A DNA stretch of 64,000 nucleotides from Madurella fahalii (taxonomy: Eukaryota > Ascomycota > Sordariomycetes > Sordariales): positions 3,038,001 through 3,102,000 of the forward strand of contig CM056875.1 of the NCBI GenBank assembly GCA_029876055.1, read 5' to 3'. The notes below the pieces were generated by a model, which saw nothing but the letters and a program-made list of their open reading frames with translations, ran no database searches and was not told the DNA's origin. This document shows, piece after piece, positions 1 through 11,649 of this stretch. A program made the translations under genes and the position numbers. How positions within the stretch are numbered: the first letter of the stretch is position 1; each line of letters begins with the position of its first letter.

Positions 1-1408
1 CCCCACCAATGGTAGCCCCACAGCCAACCACAATTCCACAATGACTCCCTGAAAGTCCGTTGATGTCGCCACGGTTCTCAAAAAGAACGGATGGATGACT
101 TCTCCAGGGTCTCGCAATCATCTAGGTTTAAGCAAGTTCAATGAATGCATATGCTAACCAAGCTCCTCTCGAGAGAGCCGCAGGCTGATATGGCGTCATC
201 GAGCACTGGACAATCTAAAGAGTGGAGTCAAGGGACCTTATCTTTCCGCGATGCAGCGGAACCCTGATGGACCACACGATAACGCCACAACAGACAGCTC
301 AGTTCTTGATCTGAACATGTCGGTTTAGGTAGACATACACAGTTCCAGAACCCTTCTGGGACCCTGCAGAAGTCTTCGCATTTAGGATAGTAGTCTATAT
401 TAGTATCCTTGCACAATTTCTTAGCCTAAAATGTCCGATTGTTGAGCGTCAAGTTAGTGAGTTACCACTTGCATGATGCTTATAGACCGAGCTCCATTGC
501 TCCGAGCTGTTACCGGTTAAGGCGCAGAAGCATAAGACACATGTAGACAGCTACCTTCACATCGAGATCAATGCACATCAACAGTGCCAAGAGAACATTG
601 CTGCAGGATTTTCGGGGTTTTCCACATCCCACCCCGGACTACATCGGTTCCCGATTGCGTCGTTGGCCCGGCCCCGACAGGCTGGATCCATATGAATGTC
701 ATTTGAAGTTCGGGAGAACACCCCAAGCCTATTGCCCAGATACAATTCCAAGTGGCACTCATTCTGCCTCGTTTTATCTTCTCTCCTCCCGCTCTTAGCC
801 CCCGAGTTGGTCTCGGGATGGAATTTATCTCATTCTTAACATCCTCCTCTTCCTCGTTCTCCATCAAAGCACATACCTCTACCCACCACCCATACGTGAT
901 TTTGACTAGGTATTGGCGGGATACGAAAAATTTTAGCCGTGAACGACCATTCAGTCATACAATTACTCTGTGCCAGGATAGCGCCGATCTTCCTTGCTCA
1001 GCCTTCTAAGGTGAGCCAATACACCCACCTGAACCGCGGATGTCCGTTAGTTACCTTGAGATTCTGGAATAGAATTGAGCTAACCTTGTAGAGAGAGGAC
1101 TATCATGCGCCAAGGAGGGCAAGGCGTCCGTACTGTACCAGTTTCAATAGTCTTTTGCCGCGTTGAAACGCCGACCCCAGGACGACAAGACCCGCGAGCC
1201 TGCGCAGGTGGTTCGGGGGTGCTGCCGATGCAACCGCCCTATGGAAATTTTTACGTGACATGGGAGAGCACAGGGGGAACAGGAAATAATGAGCGGGGCT
1301 CTGATCCGTCCCAGCAAACCCCCATCACCCGCTCTCTTATTCTATCTGTCCACTGCACAACAGGACCGTCAGCTAGTCGCTGTTTTCTGCTGTGGATAGA
1401 CAGATGCC
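1..1408. other. 5' intergenic region, nothing recognised
   Basis: No reading frame here shows a domain, a family motif or a convincing exon chain. Several frames of 60-100 codons overlap on both strands, which is what random open frames look like. The right-hand end must contain the promoter of the esterase that starts at 1409, but I see no clear TATA box. Confidence 0.5.
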
Positions 1409-3120
1409 ATGCGGTCGACGGATGTGGTACGTTGGTTCTGCGCCGCATTCGCAGCTACGGGTCTCGCTGCAGCGGGCCCTTACCAATCGGGTTCGGATGT
1501 AGCTACGGCGCCGGCGTGCAGCAAAGGCAACACAAGCCAGAAGTACCTCACCGTGGCAACATCCAACGGCCTCGTGACAGGACACATCGCGCCCGGAACA
1601 AAGTGCGTGCGTGAGTACCTGGGTATCCCGTATGCGAAGCCACCTGTCAGTGAATTGCGGTTTGCCCCGCCCCAGCCCATCGACCGCCAGAGCACCTATG
1701 TCGCGGCCAACTTTGGCTCCGACTGCCCGCTGACGCCCTCCAAGCCCGTTGACTATCCCGGCTTCACTCCACAGTCACAGCGCATAATCAAGTACTTCGC
1801 CTCTGGCGCAGGGACCCCGCAAGATGAGGACTGCCTGACACTCAACATCTGGTCAAAGGCTACGGCCAAGGCCGCGGCGGCGAAGAAGCCCGTCGTCGTC
1901 TTCTTTTACGGTGGCCGCAAGTCCCATCCTGCCTCGTCTCGAGCTTGCAAATAAATGCTAAGTCCTGTCCAGGCTTCACCATCGGCAACACTAACAGCCC
2001 ATTTTACAATGGCAAGCATCTTGCCGACGCCCAGGACCTGATCGTCGTAACAGTCAACTACCGCGTCAACATCTTCGGCTTTCCTAGTGCGCCCGGTGAG
2101 ACGCAAAACCTCGGCCTCCGCGACCAGCGCGCCGCCGTGGAATGGATCCGAGAAAACATCGCAGAGTTCGGCGGCGACGCTAGGCGCATTGTGCTCGCTG
2201 GTCAGTCGTCGGGCGGTGTTTCGGTTGACTACTGGGCCTACGCCTACGAGCACGACCCCATTGCCGCCGGTCTGATCCTCGTCTCGGGCAATGCCTTCAG
2301 CTTCCCGCTCAACGCCCCCGGCGTCCCTGACAAGAACTGGAACACGGTCGTTGGCGCTGTGGGCTGCAACAAGACGACGGACCACGCCGCTATCATGGCC
2401 TGCATGCGCGCCGCCAGCTGGACCGAGATCAAAGCCGCCGCCGCCGCCATCAGGCCGAGTGCCAGCACAAGCGTGCTGCGCTCGGTGCCAGCCTTCTACC
2501 CGCAGGTTGACAATGACGTCGTCTTTGGCGACTACATCAACCGCACTCAGGCAGGCCGCTTCGCACGGCTCCCCATCCTCGGCGGCAACAACGACAACGA
2601 GGCGGGCTACTACCGCATCCCCGCTTTCGCCAACGGCGTTGTGCCCAGCGCTGAGCAGGTCGAGTCTTTCCACCTGTCATCCTTCACCTGCCCTGCCGTC
2701 TACCAGGCCTCGGCGCGGCGGTCCCGCGGCGTGCCGGCATGGGTGTACCGCTACTTTGGCGATTGGGACAACACGCGCCTGTACCCGACCTCGGGCGCGT
2801 ACCACGGCGTGGACCTGCATATGCTGTTCGGGGGCTCGGAAGAGGTCAGCGGGCTGCCGTCGGCGCCCGAGCAGCGCGCGCTGACCAAGCTGATGCAGAA
2901 GGCCTGGTATTCCTTCGCCAACGATCCCTGGTCTGGCCTACAGCAAGACATGGGCTGGCCGCGGTGGGAGCCAGGGCGCGACACCTTGATCCTCCTGGGC
3001 ATGTACAACGAATCCGAGCCCGGGTACGTCAACCCTGGAGCGTACGATGCGCCGTGCAGCACCGTCACGATGGGGGCGTTGGCGACGCCTATGGTCACTG
3101 CGGCGCCAACGGGAGCTTGA
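1409..3120 (+). CDS. Secreted type-B carboxylesterase/lipase (alpha/beta hydrolase)
   Basis: Two exons, 1409-1916 and 1973-3120, give 551 residues, the usual size for fungal type-B carboxylesterases (cholinesterase-like fold). The N-terminus (hydrophobic up to about residue 22, ending in ALAAAG-like sequence) is a signal peptide, so the enzyme is probably secreted and hydrolyses esters outside the cell. Family landmarks are EYLGIPYAKPP, the EDCLTLNIW block, the nucleophile elbow GQSSGG (Ser about residue 248; Gln replaces the usual Glu), an acidic residue in NDNEAG and the histidine in AYHGVDLHM. The intron 1917-1972 begins GCAAGT, not GT. The only nearby GT donor in the same frame (1911) would delete part of the oxyanion hole, whereas the GC donor gives YGGRF. 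The substrate cannot be inferred. Confidence 0.85.
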
Positions 3121-3911
3121 GGACATGATTTGCAGGTGTATATATGTGACTTTTACTTATATGTACCCGACATATTAAAGTAAACAAAGATATCTTACGA
3201 TAATCAGCATTGACCCGATCGCTAAGTGAAGTAGTTGGAATGACAGCTAGCATCCTAGAGTGAGTTCGAAGACCCTGAGGATCAATGTGAGTGGGACTGC
3301 CCACCTTCGGCTCTATACATAGCTTGCTGTCGGTGACTTTGAGTGGGGGTTGTGTTCTGCGAAGGGAATGCGGTCGTAGGTATCGCGCTGGGAACGGGAA
3401 GCGCCCTGCTACAGCTAACGAAGAAGCCGCAGACTAATGGCAGTTCTGCTGCTCTGCCGCACGGGTTACCAGCCTCTGCCCTGGTGATGGTGAATTGGTA
3501 GTGTAGTGGTTCTATCTCAATGTCAAATAGTAGGCTAGTAGCATCAACGAAAACCAACCCGGTATTGGACATAGAGGACGAACTGCTGCTTTGCTAAGTT
3601 GAGGTGCTGTTGATGCAGCACAAAGGGCCATTGATATTCAGTGCGGGTCCGTAACTGAGCATGGAGATCCCCCACCTAACGTCTTGGCAAACACGCATGT
3701 ACCTCTGGCTGCTGCACATTTGGGCGAGCCGAAAAGTATCCTTTACGTCATGCCTCCACTATGGAATGATTAGGCCAATTGAATCTGTCAGGGCCCGAAG
3801 AGATCGTCTGGTATCTGTCGGGCGGCGGGGTTGCTGGTGTCTCGAATTGTGATCGCGTCGCGTTATCCCGCCTAGACGGTACTCCACCCACCCCAGTATG
3901 AAGCCGCCGTC
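3121..3911. other. Intergenic region, nothing recognised
   Basis: This holds the 3' region of the esterase and the promoter of the methyltransferase. A 96-codon frame on the minus strand (3282-3572) has no recognisable features, and I treat it as chance. Confidence 0.5.
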
Positions 3912-4643
3912 ATGGCAGCGTTAAACGACCAAGCCCTTAGTCACGCCTCATATTGGGACGAGCGTTATTCGCAATCCGACGGTTCCACCCCGACCCACGA
4001 ATGGTTCCGGTCCTTTCCTGACCTGGAGCCGTTCTTCGAGCGTAACTTCTTCGCCTCGCCAGGTCTCACGGCCAAGGACAACCCTGTTGTCTTGCATCTG
4101 GGGTCCGGCGATAGTGTATGTATTTGTTCTGGCCTCCGTCCCGTCCTCTCCTTGTTCCAGTCCTCGCTAACCAGCCTTATTCTCCCCAAGACCATCCCGG
4201 TCGAGCTTGCAGCCCGGGGATACAAGCGCCAGCTCTGCGTCGACTTTTCGTCAGCCGTTGTATCGCTTATGAGTGACCGCCACGCCGAAATCGAAGGCAT
4301 TGAATGGCGTTTGATGGACGTGCGCGATATGCAGGGGGTGGCCGACGCCTCGGTCGACTTGGCGTTCGACAAGGGAACACTAGACGCCATGATCCATGGG
4401 AGCCCGTGGAGTCCCCCGCAGGAGGTGAAGGATAATACCGGGGCTTACCTTCGGGAGGTCCACCGGGTGCTTAAGGACGACGGTCGGTTCCTATACGTGA
4501 CATTTCGACAGCCGCACTTCATGAAGCCTTTGTTGAACCCCGATGGATTGTGGGAGGTCGATATGCAGATTCTCGGTGATGGGGGTTCTTTTGACTACTA
4601 CGGCTACTCAATCCGGAAGGTCCTTGCCGGGAGACCACAGTAA
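3912..4643 (+). CDS. Class I SAM-dependent methyltransferase, EEF1A-lysine-methyltransferase-like
   Basis: Two exons, 3912-4115 and 4191-4643, give 218 residues. The 75-nt intron (GTATGT...CGCTAAC...AAG) is a multiple of three with no stop, so an unspliced reading inserts 25 residues into the cofactor-binding loop. Splicing joins GSGDS to TIPVELAARGY, the normal motif I region. The protein opens with a YWDERY block typical of the METTL13/EEF1AKMT4 group. The acidic end of motif II is CVDFS, motif post-I/IV is DLAFDKGTLDAM, and YLREVHRVLKDDGRF follows; the end reads SFDYYGYSIRK. It probably methylates a protein lysine, perhaps on elongation factor 1A. The fold is clear; the substrate is inference from family resemblance. 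Confidence 0.8.
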   Translation: MAALNDQALSHASYWDERYSQSDGSTPTHEWFRSFPDLEPFFERNFFASPGLTAKDNPVVLHLGSGDSVCICSGLRPVLSLFQSSLTSLILPKTIPVELAARGYKRQLCVDFSSAVVSLMSDRHAEIEGIEWRLMDVRDMQGVADASVDLAFDKGTLDAMIHGSPWSPPQEVKDNTGAYLREVHRVLKDDGRFLYVTFRQPHFMKPLLNPDGLWEVDMQILGDGGSFDYYGYSIRKVLAGRPQ

Positions 4644-4865
4644 GATGGCCCAATTGCACATGTCCCGTCAAACAACGGCTTGTAAACTTGAGGCTCCTTC
4701 AAGAATATGGGCTTTGCGCACGTTCGGCATGGTCGGAGCGCATCGCATTATGACCGGAGGACCACGGCTTCGAAAAAGAGGGGCGATAGATTTCTCTTCA
4801 TATGTCAGCATGGGAAGACGCCCACTACTCAAAAGATACGCTAGACTGCGGAGAAGACATATATC

Positions 4866-7800
4866 CTATAAGACAGACAACTCATTATCATCAAAAAGAT
4901 CTCCCCACCAAAGGCAGTCCACCGACACAGTTAGCGGAAGCAAAGAGCACAACACTTTCAACATCCTGTCCCGGGTCTTTCCGTCTTCCAAGGTATCCAT
5001 GCCTTTGAGCAGAGATGGCCTTCCTGTCGCCTCGTCAACGCCAACGGCCTGCCAAACGTCTGCCCCGCCCTCAACAATGAGAACCCTCAATAACATCGTA
5101 TAACCCCCGCGAACGGCAGTACACAGCGGTGAGTATCCTGGGTCGTCACTCCGGCCAGTTGCGTCAGTCTTACCTTCGTGTAGGAGAAGCCTGACCAGTT
5201 TAATCATGCTTTCCTCATGTTTTGCCTTGTTGAAGATCAAGACAACCAGCGGCGTATCGTTGCCCTTGTTCCTAATATCGACCCCTTCGGGCCAGTGTTG
5301 GATGAGCGTCCGGAAGACCTCCTCGTTGCAGGACCTGGCAGCCTGGTGGAATACGGTGTGGCCTTCCTGGTTTACGTATCGCAAGTGGGACTCCAGCCCG
5401 GGCTGCTCGCATAGGAAGCGGACGACGTCGGCGTGGCCCCCGTAAGCCGCCTCGCCGATGGATAGATGCAGCGGCCCCCAGAACCGTCCTCCCCGGCCGC
5501 CTTCTGCACCCGTTCTCAGGATGGCCTGCCGTAGTTCCGCATCTCCTTCTGCTATAGAGAATAGTTTCTTGACCAGCGCAAGGCACCCGCTGTTTGCTGC
5601 ACGGCAGAGAACGTCGTTGCCGGCGTCTAGGAGGTCCTCGCGTGCTCGGCTGATTACGATTCCGAATATCTCCTCCCACTCTGACAACGCTCCTTGGTAA
5701 GGCTCAGCTGACCACCACCATTTAGGTATCACTGCGTACAGGAATTTGCAAGTGCAAAGGATCGGTTGGAGGGTCTCATCTAGGACAAGACGTTTGATGA
5801 TGGGAATGGCGCGTCGCTTAACCAAATGGTTGACAGCCGTCCATGCTGAATCTTTAGTGAGGACTGAAGAGTCGAGGTTAAGGCGAAACAGGTCGCTGAC
5901 AGATTCGGCGGGGCCGAACATGGCGGTGATGGTAAGCGGGTCGAGCCTCGACATGGCATCGCCGAAGCTGTGCTCGGGGATATAGGAACAACTGGGACGC
6001 CGCCACTGATCTACCCAGTTCTCTAATCGGCGAGAGTCCTTCTGACACAAGGTGATCAGTTGCTGAGGATCAGGCCGCCGCTCCGGCAGCACATCCGAAA
6101 AGTGACTTGTCCAGTAAGCCGCAGCGTACGCGTAGAACCCCCCCAAACCGAGATCCGAGGGGTTAAAGTCTGAGGGTTTTGTTGAAACGGCGTTTGTTGG
6201 AGTACTTGGGCTTGGGGGCTCCTCCTCAGCGAATGCGCCCATGATCGCAAAAAACTCTGTCACATCGCTTTCTTCGGGATTAGGGAACAGGCTTCCCTCG
6301 CCGCATTCATCAAAGAGGAGGTATCTGATGCACCGGTCAAGGAGATTCGCGTCCAACTCGGCCCCACGTCCCTTATTCTTTCGTTTAGCTATACCACCCG
6401 AGCACCACTCCGACGGTGGAGTTGTAAGTACAAGCTCCTTGAGAGATTGATGGACGAGGCGCAGTTGCGGGTTCTTCCCGGTCCCCCCGCCGGAAGCGCT
6501 GATAAAGGGACGAAGGAGGTCTAGCAGGTCCACACTATCGGCAAGCTCGCCCAGCTCGCCCAGCGTCAGAGCGTCCTCACCAATAGGGTTCACAGTGAAG
6601 ACAGCATACGCGAGCTCCTCAAGCGTCAGAGGGCGTCGGGCGACGGCAAGGATTTCGAGCGCATGCTGCAACAAGGCCTCGTTGTCGGGAATCCCCTCGC
6701 AGATTTTGCCGAAGAGCTTTCCGTACAGCTCGGCAAGGCCTTTTGATGAAGGAAGTTTGTCCAGGGCCATCTGCAGGCCCTTTTCGTTTTTGACATGAGA
6801 GCTTGCAATGTACTCTACAGCAATTCGCAGCCAGATGGCCGAACCATGAGACCTTGCAGCAAGCTCTTCCACCGCCTTGGCGTGAAACGCGGAAGGCAGG
6901 TTGACCTCAGCTACGAGATAGGTAGCAATGGCGTGGTCTCTGTCTTTGGACGATCGGAGTTCTATCCTGGTAACGCCCGACGGCAGATCGGCTTCGATGT
7001 CATCATCATATCTTGAAGAGATGAAGACTTTGAGCCGAGCGTTGCTGTTGAAAAGGTCTTGGAACAGAGAGAAGAGCTGCTTTCGAGGGTGGGGCTTGCA
7101 TTCATCAAGCGCGTCCAGGACGATGAACACCGGCTCCTTGGAGGAAGAGATTATATCGTATAGCAATTCGCGGAGCTTGTCGTCTGACTGCGTTGGGTTG
7201 CCGGTAACCAGTTGGCTCGTTTTCTTGTACCAATCCCAAAAGCGGAGCTTAAGGTCGGGCTTTCGGCGGATAAACTGTCGTAAGATGCTGCGGTAGATGT
7301 TTCCGAGCTTGGCTGACTCGTGCTCATCTTTGCAATAATACGCAGCCAAAGGGCGGTCCCGCTGAGCCAGGGCGTCGGCGACGAAGGCCGTGGTCATTGT
7401 CTTCCCACTGCCCATGTCGCCGAACAGAGCCAGGAGGTTGGAATCGCGCGAGTTCAACAGCCAATAGGAAAACGAGTCGTTGGATGTGACCCAGCTGCAA
7501 GCATCGTCGGTTCGCCGTTGAAGTTCATTGTGGTAGGACCATTCATATTTTCCATCACGTTCGAGAGTATCGCGGACTAACCTTCCGTTAACGTCAAGCC
7601 GGTTTGTTAATGTATCATGGGGGTGCATACTTAGAGTCTCTATCTGCTCGTCTTTAATCTCCTGAATCGAGGCGAAGCTTTCGGCTTCGAGCAACTTGGA
7701 GAGCAGGTCCGCATCAGCTTTGAAAGAAGACACAATATCGGCGACTTCAGGCTTCAGAATATCTAGTGCAACTGCTAGGGCAAAGTGCGATCCTTCGAAC

Positions 7801-8765
7801 AAGACCACGGTTTTAAGATAAAACTGCAGTAGGTCCTTGTACACATTAACCAATGCCTAGGTATAAAGCGGTTAGTGGAGCCCAGGTGGAGAAACGTAGC
7901 AATAGTAGTAGTAGTAGTTAAGGGCACGTGCATGGTATATTTCTCGCAGCGGTCCACCGCCCTTGACAACGTCAGAGCAGCGGTCGATGGCTGGGATACG
8001 CTCGAGGAATGCTGCGATATCTTTGGTCATATCATCGAAGCGTCCGCATATGGCAATGGCAATCGACGCGGAACCTTTAACGAGCCCGAGTGCAGTCCCC
8101 GCGGCAGGCTCCATGCTGGCGAAGGGGCTGATGAAATCGATCGTGGCGTTCAGTCGCTCGAGATAGGGCTTCACGGCCTTGAGCCCCTTCCGAAGCAGCG
8201 ACTGATCCTGGTGGCCGTGATCTGCCTCGTTCAGTTGCTGGAAGAGGCTCTTGATAGTGTCCTGCTTCGTGATCTTTTCTCGCTCATCCTGGCTAAATGA
8301 GGATAGGGCTCTCTGGTACGCAGACTCTGGGAACTCGACGGCCTCGTCCCCAAAATCAAGAGTTTCGGTGTCCGCCACTGTAACTTGCGGCGTGTTCTCA
8401 GACCTGACCTGTCCCGCGGTCGTCTTCTCTCGCTGTGGTCAGCCTACCTAGGATAACAACTGCGCGAACCACCACCTAAAGGACTACGTACTGGCTCCGC
8501 CGGAATGTTGGGTGGGGCATTGGTCTCCGACACCGTCGGAGACACTGACTGATTCGCCGCGAACGCCCCCGCATTTTCGGCTTGCGCTCGGCTTGGGGAG
8601 GGCGAAGGAGACCTTGACCGCGAGAAGAGCCCTAGAAAGTGTTTGCTTCGCCGTGTGGGCTAGAGACAAGGTCAGCTTGTGCTTGGAAAGATGAAAGCTG
8701 CCTGACCGAGGTGGTACCTTCAATGACGCCTCATCTCGGGCATTGCTACGGCGAAAAAACGGCAT
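4866..8765 (-). CDS. NACHT-domain NTPase with ankyrin repeats (fungal NLR-like protein)
   Basis: Four exons: 8765-8718, 8659-8492, 8432-7932 and 7856-4866, giving about 1235 residues. The N-terminus has a basic, Ser/Pro-rich stretch (SRSRSPSPSPS) followed by a helical domain of the kind seen in fungal STAND proteins. The NTPase core shows a Walker A motif GDMGSGKT and a Walker B-like VLDALDEC. The C-terminal third carries ankyrin-type repeats, for example around GHADVVRFLCEQPG, GHTVFHQAARS and YSPLCTAVRGG. Such proteins act in non-self recognition or programmed cell death in fungi; this is family knowledge, not shown here. Intron 3 (7931-7857) starts with GCACGT and has a good CACTAAC branch site. 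Only this GC donor gives the in-frame join LREIYH-ALVNVY. The other introns are GT-AG. Confidence 0.82.
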
Positions 8766-9436
8766 TATAAAGCCTGTGGTTCACTGACTCAAAGAGATGA
8801 TGATGACAGAGAATGCGACTCCTCTAGCGGGTTATTCGCATATTGTTGTGGCGGTCTGGACGTGCCGCGCCTGAAACGCCCAAACCCGCCACCTATGAAC
8901 CCTGTAACCAAGAGACCTTGGTGCTCAGCTGCAGGGCGTCGACGCATGCCGGTTGGAGCGGTTGAGGTGATTGGTTCGTTTGTGAGGCATGTCGCGGGGT
9001 ACGCAAACGCTTTGTCTTGCCTTCTTCAGCAGGAGGATGCCGTATCGCCGGCTGCTGCTATATTGCGCCGGCAGTGTAGTGTACTCCCTCTCTCACTGAA
9101 CTTCAACTCGCAACACCGAGACAGCAAATAAAAGGGCATTATAGGTTGCACTCGCGTAGCTATAGACAAACCCAGAGCCGGCAGCACAACGATAATTCCG
9201 GAACTAATCACGTTTCCTCGAATCCACAACCCTACCCTCATCGGCACCACCGACGGCCTAATATGTCCGATAATCTGCCGTTGTGTCGTGAGAGAATCGC
9301 TGACTCCGACCCCACCCCGTGACCAGCCTGCCACCCGCCAATCGACTATCGCGCCTTCTGTCTTACTATTACTAATGCGTACGCCTCTCGGAATTCCGTC
9401 TGACCGCGTCGACGGCCCTCCGCTTCCAACCTAGCC
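8766..9436. other. Intergenic region upstream of the NACHT gene
   Basis: This contains the promoter of the minus-strand NACHT gene. An 89-codon plus-strand frame at 8862-9131 has no recognisable domain. Nothing else seen. Confidence 0.45.
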
Positions 9437-9597
9437 AATTTCGAGGCTCTCCGCCAGGCCTTGGGCGACAAAGTTGTTGACGTTCGATATGGCATCCGCC
9501 AGCATGTCCATGGCCGGATGCCCTCGAGGTAGCAACAGACTTCCGGGATCTCAAGGCCGATTTGATCATCACCCTTGGGGCTGGTTCACTCGAATAA
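9437..9597 (+). pseudogene. Fragment of iron-containing alcohol dehydrogenase/maleylacetate-reductase-like gene
   Basis: About 53 codons of recognisable coding sequence with no intact start or end. The first frame reads FEALRQALGDKVV and continues to about RYGIRQH. One base is then missing near 9508, and the next frame continues with PWPDALEVATDFRD and LKADLIITLGAGSL before a stop. In the iron-type alcohol dehydrogenase family the GAGS motif lies in the NAD-binding half and is followed by about 250 more residues, which are absent. This is a short, truncated and frameshifted remnant, not a functional gene. The identification rests on my recognition of the ALGDKVV...LIITLGAGS pattern. Confidence 0.6.
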
Positions 9598-10167
9598 TAG
9601 CCTGGACAGCCTTACTTAATGTCTAAAAGAAAAATGCGTCTTCTCTCAGATCCAGCCTCCGAGGCGTTTCCTAGCAAATGCTGCCCCTGATCAGAGGGCC
9701 TAGATTAATAGAGACAGTTTTCCCAACTTAGTATTGTGCTTTGGGAGACGCTTCTTGCGGTGTGTAATCGGGGACATCGGAGCCACCACTTCCGCTGAGC
9801 AGCCGTTCGCCAATCCAATCGCATGATGGCCAGCCTCTGCTACATCCGTCAGAGCTCTACATGCCACTAATCGTTCATTTTTCGGTCACTGGTTGTAGCT
9901 ATTGGCTCTCGGGTTTTTCTGCATGGAGTAGAATTCGGCTTATAGAACGTTGCTATTTGTGCCTCTTCTCAGCCTGAACTTGTGCAGTTGAATTTCAGAT
10001 CAGCAAATAGCTGTATTCTGCCAGCTCTTAGAAATTTGTGCCGAACTGACGGTTGAGTAGAAGCTACGAGATACATAGACCTAGGTCGCAAGGAACTAGT
10101 TGCAGCTTAACAAGTAGGGACTACAACCCGTGCTATTCTCCTACGCTCGACTACTTGTCTATTATTT
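9598..10167. other. Intergenic region, nothing recognised
   Basis: No motif-bearing frame, RNA gene or repeat recognised. The stretch lies between two decayed genes and may be further decayed coding DNA. Confidence 0.4.
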
Positions 10168-10913
10168 TCATGCCCCCAGAAGGTCTCTTCGAGTCTTTTC
10201 GGGTGCTGTGCTTGGATACCGTATCATCTCAGTCATCACCTCGACCCCTTGCAGTCCAAACCTCGTGAGGTCAAACTCGACTGTATCCACGTCTTGAAAC
10301 CCATGATGGCGATATAGCCGCCTGCCCTGCTCGGATGCCTGCACGTAGCAGGGCAGTCCCAATTTCTCCGACATATCGACGCCCCACTGGGTTAGAAGGC
10401 TGCCGGCGCCCTGTCGTCGATGCTGGCGCGAGGTCACCAACAACGCCAGTACTTGACCCCACCCCCACGGTTAGCTCTTTCTCTTTCCTAAACCCGCAGA
10501 GTAGTAGTCGCAGAACTCACATATGTGAGGCCTCTTGCCCATCTCCCCATTACGCTGGCAAAAAATACTCGTGTACGGCTTCGCGCAGAGCACCATACTC
10601 ATCTACGCGCCTGTCCGCTTCGTCCATCGGCTGCTTTAATTTGTCGAGGTCTGGGCGCCCGTGCGGGTAGATCTCCCACTTTGCGTAGGCGATAATGACC
10701 TCGCCGTCGTCGCTGTCATCAGGCTGCACGAACTTGAGGTGATGCACGTACGGCTTGGTTTCCAGGTCGCGCCGCACGGAAGCCTCTTGATCCTCGGTGT
10801 AGCCGGGATACGGAGGAGGTCTCCCGATGACGAGGCTTCCGAGGATGTCGGCTCAGAGCGCCACGCATCGAGAAACATCTGCGGGCTCAACATGCCGAAC
10901 GATTGGCGGTATC
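10168..10913 (-). pseudogene. GNAT-family N-acetyltransferase, frameshifted
   Basis: The exons can be followed as 10913-10521 and 10451-10168, separated by a good intron (GTGAGT...GCTAAC...AAG, 10520-10452). The upstream edge is an acceptor (CTGCAG) with a CCTAAC branch site, so a 5' exon should exist, but I could not identify it. The C-terminal half carries the acetyl-CoA-binding signature RQHRRQGAGSLL, then LPCYVQASEQGRRLYRHHGF. Two frame changes break it. Near 10849-10855 a base seems lost, joining WRSE to ADILGSLVIG. In an A6 run on the plus strand (10560-10565) one base seems gained before CQRNGEMGKRPHI. Both may be real inactivating indels or sequencing errors; the second is in a homopolymer. 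Confidence 0.65.
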
Positions 10914-11649
10914 CTGCAGAGGGGGTATGCGAATAATGTTAGGTTGGCTGCGCATGTAAATAGCCTCATGACTGAAGCTAACGTCTGCGAGTTAGCAACA
11001 CTGACATAGGTTGTCACGAGCGGTTTATGCCCAACCATAAAGTACGGGGAAAGCGGATATTAGCTAATACATACAGTACTAGCCATTCTCAAACGTAGCC
11101 TGGTGTTCGGCGGGATTGGCTCAATAGGAGTAACTTGTAGAATTATAACTTTGACTTGACCGAATGTTAATATAGAGGAATATTCAACTGAAACTGTCTC
11201 TACTCAACATCAAGATGCAAGGCGGATCCTTTTTGGTATTGTATTTACGAATTTCATAATACACGTCATTCTTTTTGTCTTTTTCTTTTTGCTTTTTTTA
11301 TCATGTGCAAGTGCGTGCGACCAGGCCACCAATGAGCGTCCTTGACTCCCGCGAGATTGGTGATGGGCTTCCCAACTGCGTAGTTGATCCCCACCTTATT
11401 CGCCGGCCAGCAACTAGGCCCCAGTGGGCTTGATTTTGGAGGCCATCGCTGAGAGATGTTAGCCGCCACAAAGTATCGTCGGCTATATTTGGCTCTGTAG
11501 GGCTCTAGGATTGTGCTATTTCTCAAGCGCCCAAGTATTTATTTGGCCCGAACTCAATCCCTCTCGTTCTGAGGCAACCCTCTCCCGCACCTGGTATTGC
11601 ATCATCAGCTTCCTGGAGAAGTGTCGACTCGTTCGACGCCCTGATCAAC
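10914..11649. other. Intergenic region between two decayed genes
   Basis: This should contain the unlocated 5' exon of the GNAT gene, and it holds the promoter of the CorA-like gene. No reliable exon could be drawn. The part 11040-11300 is AT-rich. Confidence 0.4.

Noticed and set aside
1906..2673. A 255-codon open frame on the minus strand
   Set aside because: Antisense shadow of the carboxylesterase, Ala/Val/Gly-rich, with no domain.
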